In this document: positions 24,501 to 35,037 of the stretch, in pieces
Position numbering within the stretch: the stretch's first letter is position 1
Layout: every line of letters starts with the position of its first letter
Assembly (NCBI RefSeq): GCF_018991925.1
Contig: NW_024727813.1
Location: 61,015 to 125,014, forward strand
DNA length: 64,000 bases
Direction: 5' to 3'
Source of the DNA: Homarus americanus
Lineage: Eukaryota > Arthropoda > Malacostraca > Decapoda > Nephropidae
Position numbers and translations under genes: made by a program
Notes under the pieces: model-generated
The model's input: only the letters and a program-made list of their open reading frames with translations
What the model was told of the DNA's origin: nothing
Database searches by the model: none

Positions 24501-25666
24501 GGGAAGTGTGGTGATGCTGGCTGCTGGTGTTAATGGGGAGTAATGGTGAGCTTTGTGGTGTTAATGAGAGTAATAAGTCCTTTACTAGTATTGGTGGGGA
24601 GTAATGTTGACATAATATTTTGCACCTGTGTTGGTGAGAGATATTAATTGACACTGTCTTTACTAGTGTTGAGTGGGTAATAGTCACTGTCTTTTACTAG
24701 TGGTGGGAGTAATGGTGACATATCTTTTGCTAGTATTAGTAGGAAGTATGTGATACTGTCTTTTACTAGTATTGGTGGAGTAGTAGTGACACTGTCTTTG
24801 CACTGAGTAGTGGTGCAAGGAGTAATGGTGACACTGTCTTTGCCTAGTGTTAATGAGTAATGGTGTACTGTCTTTACTAGTGTGGTAGAGTAATGGTGGC
24901 ACTGTGTTTTAGTGTTGTGGGAGTAATAAGTGACACTTAATGTTTGCCTGTGTGGTAGGAAGTAATAGTATTTCTGTCTTTACTGTGTGGTAGGAAGTAA
25001 TGAAGTGACACTGTGTTTACTAGTGTGTAAAATGTGTGACACTGTGCTGCACTAGTGATAGTGAGAAGTAATAGTGCACTGTGCTACTGGTATTGGTAGG
25101 AGTAATAGGCGACACCGTCACCATAGTGATGGTAGAGAATGTGTGACTGTCTTTACTAGTGTTAATAGAGATGTCAGGTGACACTGTCTTTTAGTGTTAA
25201 TAGGAGTAGTGTTTGTATTTACTAGTATTATTGGTAGGAAGTAATAGTGACACTGTCTTTACTAGTGATGGTAGGAAGTAATGAGTGACACTGTCTTTAC
25301 TGAGTATTGGTAGGAGTAATAGTGACACTGTCTTCCTAGTGTTAATAGGAGTAATAGTGACACTGTCTTTACTAGTATTGGTAGGAAGTAATGACTGTAC
25401 TGTAAGTATTGGTAGGAAATAATAGTAACTACACTTTATCTTTACTAATATTAGTGGGAAGTAATAGTGACACTGTCTTTATAGTGTTAATAGGAAGCTA
25501 ATGACACTGTCTTTACTGGTATTAATAGGAAGTAATAAGTAACACTGTCTTTACTAATATTGGTAAAGTAATAGTGACACTGTCTTTACCTAGTATTGGT
25601 AAAGAGTGATGAATTTGTCTTTACTGGTTGGTAGAAGTATAGTACACTGTCTTTTAGTGGTGTTGG
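21501..25666 (+). repeat. Noisy 36-bp minisatellite array
   Basis: The repeated core tgacactgtctttactagtg is followed by ttaataggagtaatag or ttggtaggaagtaatag. Many units are disrupted by scattered indels and substitutions of unequal severity, unlike the crisp arrays elsewhere in the window. It directly follows the gap. Some disorder probably reflects poor consensus rather than biology. Confidence 0.9.
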
Positions 25667-25919
25667 AAAGGCAGCTACTAACAGGAGGCATCACTGCTCA
25701 AAGATATATGGAAGCATAATGTTGTCTAATGGTAGACCCTTGCCATATGTGACCAAGGTCCCAGGTGATGATCTGACTTTGCCTCATTTACAACAAATTG
25801 TAGGTCTCAATTGTTTCTGACCAAACAATATATACAGCAGTACTGTATATTGTTTATCACTTTTCTCTTTATTTAATTTAGTATTTCTTATTGGTTTTTT
25901 ATTATTATTATTATTATTA

Positions 25920-25979
<60 letters not shown>

Positions 25980-26040
25980 ATTTATTCTCTAGGCCTCATG
26001 TATGACCTGTCCGGTGGGCTAATTGTTAAAAAACTATAGT
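25667..26040 (+). mobile_element. Dispersed SINE-like repeat, copy B
   Basis: Contains aggcagctactaacagg, ggaagcataatgttgtctaa, catatgtgaccaaggtccca, an (ATT)n tract (about 25903-25980) and a final gacctgtccggtgggctaat block. Colinear with copy A at 19758-20206, with small indels. Confidence 0.7.
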
Positions 26041-26171
26041 AGTTTTCCATATAAAGGTGATAATCTTGAGGTGTTTGTTGTGAGATAATCTTGGAGTGTT
26101 TGGGAAAGGCTTAAATGGGTTTGTTAGTGACACTCAACTGTTGTTGTTGGTTATATTCTTTTTTCTCCCAG

Positions 26172-28290
26172 ATATGGAATCATCCTGATGTCCTGTACAA
26201 CTTTGTCCAGAAGAAAATTAATGAAGACTTTGATTTGGATGGACGAAGTTGATGGGAAGTCCAGGAGAGCCAATCAGCACCCCAAACCAGATTCTTCTCA
26301 ATGTTCCGTCACACCCTATGCCCAGCTGTGGCCTCCGGCCCATGAATCGTAATATTCCGCAACAGTTGGGCGTGCTGGTTGGGTAAGGGGACATTTGGTG
26401 TATGGGTCTCAACCTGACTGGGGCAGATGAACATGAATCACCAAGTGCAATGGGTTCAACAACCACCATGGGTTTCCAGGATCCGATGGGTCGCCCATGA
26501 TGCACCACAACATGGGTCAGCCCAGACAACCAGGGGCGTCTACAGTTACGCGTAATGGGTGCTGCTACCATACAACAGGGCCACACGGGATGCAGATGAC
26601 ACCAGGGCTGACGTGCTAACTCCCCCGGTCTTACCCCCTCAACAACCCCTACTGTCCCTCAGCACCCACAACACAATACCCCTGTAGTCAGAGTCTGCCT
26701 GCCACCCTGCCACGCACAACACCCACATGTCTCAACCAGTTCTAACCAATCACTGGGACTGCCCAGCCCTTCAGGCAGTCTAGTGGCCACAAACACCTCG
26801 GCAGCCCATGGAGCACAACCATTCGGGCAGTCATTAGGCTGAGTAAACCAACACCGCACTCTATGGGTCTGTCTAACCCAGGTGATCAGTCTATGGGTGT
26901 TGGTACTGGCAACCCATGGGCATGTCTAATCACATTGGACAGTCCATGGAGTTCCAACCTCTGAACAGTCGATGGGTCAATCCCACAGGACAGCAAATGA
27001 CAGTTTCCAATCCCACAGACAGCAGTCAATGGCAGTTCCAAATTCAGCAGACCAGTCGGGGTATTAACAGTTCACGAGGATCACTGTTTATCCAATCAGT
27101 CGGACAGTCACTAGAATTTCCAATCAGTCGGGACAGTCACTAGGCGTTCAATCAGTCGGGACAGTCGCTAGGACAGTTCAGCAATAATCAACATGAATCA
27201 GTCAGTCTATCCCAACGAACGAAAACACGAGAGAACGAGGCCAAGCCAGCCAGGCACCACACTGCGCACTCCGCCACCCAGAGCACCACCACACCTCCAG
27301 TCACGGAGGACAAACCCAAAGAACAAACGGAAGACGAGACCAGAAACCCGTAAGAAGGAGGACGTCAAGGAAGAGGAAGAAGATAACTCAGAAGACAAGA
27401 AAGATGAGAAGAAGGAGGAGGAAGAAGGAGGAGATGACCTTGGAGTGAATGGGAAGGCTTATTCAAGGACTATGTGCCTGGCTCCTCATCAACTCTGCTA
27501 AATTCCATGTGTGTCAGATCTTGGAAGGATGTGTTAGAGTAGGGACCGAATCTTGTTTTCCCAGTCTCTGTTCACCCTCACGCTGCGGAGGAGTTCTTTC
27601 AGAGGTCATACATCCCTGCACGATGAAAGGCTCAGAAATCGTTCGTGATTAAGGCTGGACGGGCACTCGGCTCAGGAGAGAGAGAACTCTTAATGAATTC
27701 AACATGAACCCCAAACATCAGGTTGTTTTAGTGTCGACCAGAGCCGCAGTTTGGGTATCAACCTGGTAGGAGCCAACAGAGTGGTGGTGTTCGACGCGTT
27801 GCTTAATCTCCCGCAAGCGCCCACGCCGCGTCGGTGTCGGGTCTATCTCACACGGGCAGAAGAAAGAGCCACATCTATCGCCTAGTTACCGACAATTTCT
27901 GGAGAACGCATATATGACAGACAGGTAAACAAACAGGGCACGCGGACCGTGACGTTAATGAACCCGACGCCACCTGTCGTCCGAGGAAATTAGTAACCTT
28001 CTGGTGGAGAACGAGCGAATGCAGACCCCATCGACATGACAGACAACAAGGAGAAATACCGATCAGATCTTGCACGAGGGTCGCATTTAAACACGGTTTC
28101 ACCAAGCCTTAGACACAAAGTTTGCTCAGAGATCGAAAAGACAAGAAGCTGTCGCGCAGAGAAAAGGTTGCCAAGAGGTCATATGAGCTGGAGAAACAAG
28201 CCAACATCAGCTATAGAGCGGCTGCCTTTACGCTGCCTTCTACCCTAAAACACAGTCTGGGCAACAGGTCATCATGGGTACTAAGATCGG
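26172..28290 (+). CDS. RAD54L2: ARIP4-like helicase: second lobe exon, frameshifted
   Basis: A strong acceptor (ttttttctcccag) precedes IWNHPDVLYNFVQKKINEDF, the start of the second RecA lobe in ARIP4. Next comes a Met/Gln/Ser-rich linker with QSxGQS-type repeats (about 27090-27180) and a Lys/Glu-rich stretch. Then WEGLFKDYVPG (27450), FSQSLFTLT (about 27557), motif V as STRAA / SLGINLVGANRVVVFDA (27732-27799), a damaged motif VI (RVY..., about 27838), SSEEISNLLVENERMQ (27971) and RKDKKLSRREK (about 28124). The exon closes with QSGQQVIMGTKIG at a gtaagt donor. The order matches vertebrate RAD54L2, a nuclear SNF2-type, DNA-dependent ATPase that binds steroid receptors. Many frameshifts interrupt it; later exons are intact, so poor consensus is more likely than gene death. 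The DEAH lobe is not in this window. Confidence 0.85.
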
Positions 28291-28319
28291 GTAAGTCAAT
28301 GCCTTCTATGTTTACACTT

Positions 28320-29427
28320 GGTAGTGGACAGACCTGTAGTGTAGTGGACAGACCTGTAGTGTAGTGGACAGACCTGTAGTGTAGTGGACAGACCTGTAGT
28401 GTAGTGGACAGACCTGTAGTGTAGTGGACAGACCTGTAGTGTAGTGGACAGACCTGTAGTGTGAGTGGCAGACCTGTATTGTAGTGGACAGACCTGTAGT
28501 GGAGTGGACAGACCTGTAGTGGAGTGGACAGACCTGCAGTGTAGTGGACAGACCTGTGAGTGTAGTGGACAGACCTGTAGTGTGAGTGGACAGACCTGTA
28601 GTGGAGTGGACAGACCTGTAGTGGAGTGGACAGACCTGTGTGGAGTGGACAGACCTGTAGTGGAGTGGACAGACCTGTGGTGTAGTGGACAGACCGTGTG
28701 TGGTGACAGACCGGTGTAGTGACAGACCTGTGTGTAGTGGACAGACCTGTGGTGTAGTGGACAGACCTGTGGTGTAGTGGACAGACCTGTGGTGGTGACA
28801 GACCTGTGGTGGTGACAGACCTGGTGTAGTGGACAGACCTGTGGTGTGTGGACAGACCTGTGGTGTAGTGGACAGACCTGTAGTGTAGTGGACAGACCTG
28901 TAGTGTAGTGGACAGACCTGTAGTGTAGTGGACAGACCTGTAGTGTAGTGGACAGACCTGTAGTGTAGTGGACAGACCTGTAGTGTAGTGGACAGACCTG
29001 TAGTGTAGTGGACAGACCTGTAGTGTAGTGGACAGACCTGTGGTGTGAGTGGACAGACCTGTGGTGTAGTGGACAGACCTGGGTGTAGTGGACAGACCTG
29101 TGGTGTAGTGGACAGACCTGTGGTGTAGTGGACAGACCTGGGTGTAGTGGACAGACCTGTGGTGTAGTGGACAGACCTGTGGTGTAGTGGACAGACCTGT
29201 GGTGTGTAGTGGACAGACCTGTGGTGTAGTGGACAGACCTGTGGTGTAGTGGACAGACCTGTAGTGTAGTGGACAGACCTGTAGTGGGACAGACCTGTAG
29301 TGTGGTAGTGGACAGACCTGTGGTGTAGTGGACAGACCTGTAGTGTAGTGGACAGACCTGGTGTGGACAGACCTGTAGTGTAGTGGACAGACCTGTAGTG
29401 TAGTGGACAGACCTGTAGTGTAGTGGT
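28320..29427 (+). repeat. 20-bp minisatellite in ARIP4 intron
   Basis: About 55 copies of gtagtgtagtggacagacct with minor variants (gtggtgtag, single-base deletions). It fills most of the 1.18-kb intron between the exons ending at 28290 and starting at 29475. Translations such as TTGLSTTPQVCPLH are repeat artefacts. Confidence 0.97.
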
Positions 29428-29474
29428 ATAACTGAGTAGTTTGTAAGGTAATATTAACACAAGGACCATTTCAG

Positions 29475-29659
29475 AGGTGTGGTGTATGCCAAGCCAGTGG
29501 GCACCGTGAGACCACTACAAGCTGAGATGGGGCAGAGACTTGAAGGCGGGAACATCATACACAGACCAAACATACTCTCTAGGGGAGCCCAACCAAACTT
29601 CCCTGTTGAAGCTCTAGCCAAACAGGGAGTGTCAGTCCAGCAGATTACAGTACCTAAGG
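29475..29659 (+). CDS. RAD54L2: ARIP4-like helicase, C-terminal exon
   Basis: Acceptor ...ccatttcag, donor gtgagt. The intron before is phase 2: GG from 28290 plus A makes Gly. It encodes GVVYAKPVGTVRPLQAEMGQ and ends PVEALAKQGVSVQQITVPK. The last part aligns in position and character with the vertebrate ARIP4 segment after the helicase, where an L-x-x-x-G-V-x-V-Q-K-V core precedes the small C-terminal conserved domain. The frame is intact throughout, unlike the preceding exon. The protein acts in the nucleus, and this segment lies outside the ATPase core. Confidence 0.85.
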
Positions 29660-29689
29660 GTGAGTACTGCCTTCATCTAATGTCATTCC

Positions 29690-30705
29690 ACCATTAACAC
29701 ATATTATGGGTGGATCTAGATATTAAAGGTCATTCACCATTAAGCATATATTATGGGTGGATCTAGATATTAAAGGTCATTCCACCATTAAGCTTACAAT
29801 ATTATGGGTGGATCTAGATATAAAGGTCATTCCAATTAAGCTTACATATATGGGTGGATCTAGATATTAAAAGGTCATTCCACCATTAAGCTTACATATT
29901 ATGGGTGGATCTAGATATTAAAGGTCATTCCACCATTAAGCTTACATATTATGGGTGGATCTAGATATTAAGGTCATTCCACCATTAAGCACATATTATG
30001 GGTGGATCTAGATATTAAAGGTCATTCCACCATTAAGCTCACATATTATGGGTGAATCTAGATATTAAAGGTCATTCCACCATTAAGCTTACATATTATG
30101 GGTGGATCTAGATATTAAAGGTCATTCCACATTAAACATATTAGTTGGTCTACACATTAAAGTCATTCCACCATTAAGCTTACTATTATGGGTGGATCTA
30201 GATATTAAGGTCATTCCATTAAGCACATATGGGTGGATCTACATTAAAGGTCATTCCACCATTAAGCTTCATATTATGGATCTAGATAAAAGGTCATTCC
30301 ACCATTAAGCTTACATATTATGGGTGGATCTAGATATTAAAGGTCATTTCCACCATTAAGCTTACATATTATGGGTGGATCTAGATATTAAGGTCATTCC
30401 ACCATTAAGCTTACATATTATGGGTGGATCTAGATATTAAAGGTCATTCCACCATTAAGCTTACATATTATGGGTGGATCTAGATATTAAAGGTCATTCC
30501 ACCATTAAATCATATTATGGGTGGATCTAGATATTAAAGGTCATTCCACCATTAAGCTTACATATTATGGGTGGATCTAGATATTAAAGGTCATTCCACC
30601 ATTAAGCTTACATATTATGGGTGGATCTAGATATTAAAGGTCATTCCACCATTAAGCTTACATATTATGGGTGGATCTAGATATTAAAGGTCATTCCACC
30701 ATTAC
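29690..30705 (+). repeat. 50-bp minisatellite in ARIP4 intron
   Basis: About 20 copies of a 50-bp unit with the core ttatgggtggatctagatat followed by taaaggtcattccaccatta and agcttacata. It begins about 30 bp after the exon donor. A few units are shortened. Confidence 0.95.
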
Positions 30706-30972
30706 TATTCTGGTATTGATGGTGAAAATAACACAACAGTTGTAAAGTAACCTAATAAATTTACTCAAGCAACATTTTTGGGGTGTCTACTTGTTAAAAA
30801 GTAATAAAACTTTGTATTACTTTTACTTAAATATGGTTTTCTAATACTTTTACTCCAATACAATTAAAAAACCAAACAATAATTGTTACTCATTACATGA
30901 CACAAACAAAGAGTTTTAATGTTTGTGACAAACTAATAATATATTTAATTAATTATTAACCATAGTAAAGAG

Positions 30973-33900
30973 TGGTGTGGGTGGAGGGTATGGTGTGGGT
31001 GGAGGGTATGGTGTGGGGTGGAGGGTATGGCGTGGGTGGAGGGTATGGCGTGGGTGGAGGGTATGGGTGGGTGGAGGGTATGGTGTGGGTGGAGGGTATG
31101 TGGTGTGGGTGGAGGGTATGGTGTGGGTGGAGGGGTATGGTGTGGGTGGAGGGTATGGTGTGGGTGGAGGGGTATGGTGTGGGTGGAGGGGTATGGGTGT
31201 GGGTGGAGGGTATGGTGTGGGTGGAGGGTATGGTGTGGGTGGAGGGTATGGGTGTGGGTGGAGGGTATGGTGTGGGTGGAGGATTGTGGTGTGGGTGGAG
31301 GGTATGGTGTGGGTGGAGGGTATGGTGTGGGTGGAGGGTATGGTGTGGGTGGAGGGTATGGTGTGGGTGGAGGGTATGGTGTGGGTGGAGGGATGGTGGG
31401 TGGGGTATGGTGTGGGTGGAGGGTATGGTGTGGGTGGAGGGTATGGTGTGGGTGGGAGGGCATGGTGTGGGTGGAGGGCATGGTGTGGGTGGAGGGCATG
31501 GTGTGGGTGCAGGGGTATGGTGTGGGTGGAGGTATGGTGTGGGTGGAGGGTATGGTGTGGGTGGAGGGGTATGGGGTTGGAGGGTATGGTGTGGGTGGAG
31601 GGTATGGTGTGGGTGGAGGTATGGTGTGGGTGGAGGGTATGGTGTGGGTGGAGGGCATGGTGTGGGTGGAGGGCATGTGGTGTGGGTGGAGGGCATGGTG
31701 TGGGTGGAGGGCATGGGTGTGGGTGGGTGGAGGGGCATGGTGTGGGTGGAGGGTATGGTGTGGAGGATGGTGTGGGTGGAGGGGTATGGTGTGGGTGGAG
31801 GTATGGGTGTGGGTGGAGGGGTATGGTGTGGGTGGAGGTATGGTGTGGGTGGAGGGTATGGTGTGGGTGGAGGGTATGGTGTGTGGGTGGAGGGTATGGT
31901 GTGGGTGGGGTATGGTGTGGGTGGAGGGGTATGGTGTGGGTGGAGGGTATGGTGTGGGTGGAGGGTATGGTGTGGGTGGAGGGTATGGTGTGGGTGGAGG
32001 GTATGGTGTGGGTGGAGGGTATGGTGTGGGTGGAGGGTATGGTGTGGGTGGAGGGTATGGTGTGGGTGGAGGGGTGTGGTGTGGGTGGGAGGGGTATGGT
32101 GTGGGTGGAGGGCATGGTGTGGGTGGAGGGCATGGTGTGGGTGGAGGGCATGGTGTGGGTGGGGCATGGTGTGGGTGGAGGGCATGGTGTGGGTGGAGGT
32201 ATGGTGTGGGTGGAGGGTATGGTGTGGGTGGAGGGTATGGTGTGGGTGGAGGGTATGGTGTGGGTGGAGGGTATGGTGTGGGTGGAGGGTATGGTGTGGG
32301 TGGAGGCATGGTGGGTGGAGGCATGGTGTGGGTGGAGGCATGGTGTGGGTGGAGGGTATGGTGTGGGTGGAGGGTATGGGTGTGGGTGGAGGGCATGGTG
32401 GGTGGAGGGTATGGTGTGGGTGGAGGCATGGTGTGGGTGGAGGGCATGGTGTGGGTGGGAGGGCATGGTGTGGGTGGAGGTATGGTGTGGGTGGAGGGGT
32501 ATGGTGTGGGGTGGAGGGTATGGTGTGGGTGGAGGTATGGTGTGGGTGGAGGGTATGGTGTGGGTGGAGGTATGGTGTGGGGTGGAGGGGCATGGTGTGG
32601 GTGGAGGTGGTGTGGGTGGAGGGTATGGTGTGGGTGGAGGGTATGGTGTGGGTGGAGGTATGGTGTGGGTGGAGGGCATGGTGTGGGTGGGAGGCATGGG
32701 TGTGGGTGGAGGGTATGGTGTGGGTGGAGGGTATGGTGTGGGTGGAGGCATGGTGTGGGTGGAGGCATGGTGTGGGTGGAGGGCATGGTGTGGGTGGAGG
32801 GGCATGGTGTGGGTGGAGGTATGGGGTGTGGGTGGGGGCATGGTGTGGGTGGAGGGTATGGTGTGGGTGGAGGGGTATGGTGTGGGTGGAGGGGTATGGT
32901 GTGGGTGGAGGTATGGTGTGGGTGGAGGGTATGGTGTGGGTGGAGGGTATGGTGTGGGTGGAGGGTATGGTGTGGGTGGAGGGCATGGTGTGGGTGGAGG
33001 GCATGGTGTGGTGGAGGGTATGGTGTGGGTGGAAGGTATGGTGTGGGTGGAGGGCATGGTGTGGGTGGAGGGCATGGTGTGGGTGGAGGGCATGGTGTGG
33101 GTGGAGGGTATGGTGTGGGTGGAGGGTATGGTGTGGGTGGAGGGTATGGTGTGGGTGGAGGGTATGTGTGGGTGGAGGGTATGGTGTGGGTGGAGGGTAT
33201 GGTGTGGGGTGGAGGTATGGTGTGGGTGGAGGGTATGGTGTGGGTGGAGGGTATGGTATGGGTGGAGGGTATGGTGTGGGGTGGAGGGCATGGTGTGGGT
33301 GGAGGGGATGGTGTGGGTGGAGGGGTATGGGTGTGGGTGGAGGTATGGTGTGGGTGGAGGGTATGGTGTGGGTGGAGGGGCATGGTGTGGGTGGAGGGCA
33401 TGGTGTGGGTGGAGGGCATGGTGTGGGTGGAGGGTATGGTGTGGGTGGAGGGTATGGTGTGGGTGGAAGGTATGGTGTGGGTGGAGGGCATGGTGTGGGT
33501 GGAGGCATGGTGGGTGGGGGCATGGTGTGGGTGGAGGGTATGGTGTGGGTGGAGGGCATGGTGTGGGTGGAGGGTATGGTGTGGGTGGAGGGTATGGTGT
33601 GGGTGGAGGGTATGGTGTGGGTGGAGGGTATGGTGTGGGTGGAGGGTATGGTGTGGGTGGAGGGTATGGTGTGGGTGGAGGGTATGGTGTGGGTGGAGGG
33701 CATGGTGTGGGTGGAGGGAGGGCATGGTGTGGGTGGAGGGTATGGTGTGGGTGGAAGGTATGGTGTGGGTGGAGGGCATGGTGTGGGTGGAGGGCATGGT
33801 GTGGGTGGAGGCATGGTGTGGTGGAGGGTATGGTGTGGGTGGAGGGTATGGTGTGGGTGGGGGTATGGTGTGGGTGGAGGTATGGTGTGGGTGGAGGGTA

Positions 33901-34140
33901 TGGTGTGGGTGGAGGGTATGGTGTGGGGTGGGTATGTGGTGTGGGTGGAGGGCATGGGTGGGTGGAGGGCATGGTGTGGGTGGAGGGGCATGGTGTGGGT
34001 GGGGGCATGGTGTGGGTGGAGGGCATGGGTGTGGGTGGAGGGCATGGGTGTGGTGGAGGGCATGGTGTGGGTGGAGGGCATGGTGTGGGTGGAGGGCATG
34101 GTGTGGGTGGAGGTGGTGTGGGTGGAGGGTATGGTGTGGG
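30973..34140 (+). repeat. 18-bp G-rich minisatellite
   Basis: About 175 copies of ggtatggtgtgggtggag, with gcatgg variants and one- or two-base slips. The + strand, which is the pre-mRNA strand of ARIP4, is almost free of C and rich in GGG/GGTGG. All six frames are open because 18 is a multiple of 3, producing spurious frames over 1000 residues long (His/Pro-rich on -, Gly/Val/Trp-rich on +). Confidence 0.97.
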
Positions 34141-35037
34141 GAGACACCAGACGGTCACATACCAAGAGGTCTCTGATAAGTCAGGTCAGGTCAGGTGTGA
34201 AGTGGCCATTACAGCAGACTTTCCCTTTGATCTTCCTGTGTCCATATGGGATTACAGTAATTGAAATAGAGACCGGGCCGACCCCCAAACTCCACTTTTC
34301 AGACGTACATTGTAGTAAAAAGTAACATCTTAATTTTATGATGGTATGCACACAATTATTTAAGAGAAACATCAATAATATGGGTTTTAACATAAAGTTA
34401 GTAGAAGAGATGGCTGGGCACGGGATGGGGGGTTGGTTCCGAGGCAGAGGGCAGATTCACCTGTATCCTGTCCTGGGAAGCTACAGAGACTTTGTCAAAC
34501 CTCAAGTCCATATTCACTACACATGGGCGGCTGTGGTGGGTGGCAGCCGGAGGTATACCTTGAGAGGATACAATGGGACAGCAGTCAAGATGTAAGCCTG
34601 GTGGCAGGGCAAACAGGTTAAGACCAGTCTGGCTGGAGAGTGGTGGGTGGGGTTGAGTAGCAAGCTGTAACAATAGACAGTCTCAGAGTCAGTACTTTAA
34701 CTCTGGACATAAGGTATTCAGGCTTTATTTGATGTGTTGTGTGGGGGCCTGACGCGAAGGTGACGAAGAGCTATTTAAAGAGAGAAGCTAAGCCATGTTT
34801 AACACGCAACAGGAATGTAACAATTAATACTGGCGCAAGCTGGACAGGTAAAGCAGAAACATCAAATTTCTCGTATAAATACCGTAAGCGAGACTATACT
34901 GTACTCTTGGATTACTTTAAGAATGAGATTCTCTTACTTGAGTAACACATTTGCGGCCGGTAAATAACAGACTTAATTAACAAAGTCTGCATTTTTACAA
35001 CTTGGATATAAGGTATTCTAGGCTTTATTTGATGTGT
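34141..35037. other. Intronic spacer with short direct repeat
   Basis: No exon was recognised. A 38-bp stretch (ataaggtattc..ggctttatttgatgtgttg) occurs at about 34703 and again at about 35003, immediately before the next array, so the segment between is bracketed by a direct repeat. Confidence 0.55.

Noticed and set aside
28312..29469. Minus-strand 385-residue TTGLSTTPQVCPLH-type protein
   Set aside because: Frame through the 20-bp intronic minisatellite.
30945..34325. Five frames of about 1000 residues, His/Pro- or Gly/Trp/Val-rich
   Set aside because: Product of an 18-bp unit; five competing frames over the same DNA cannot all be genes.
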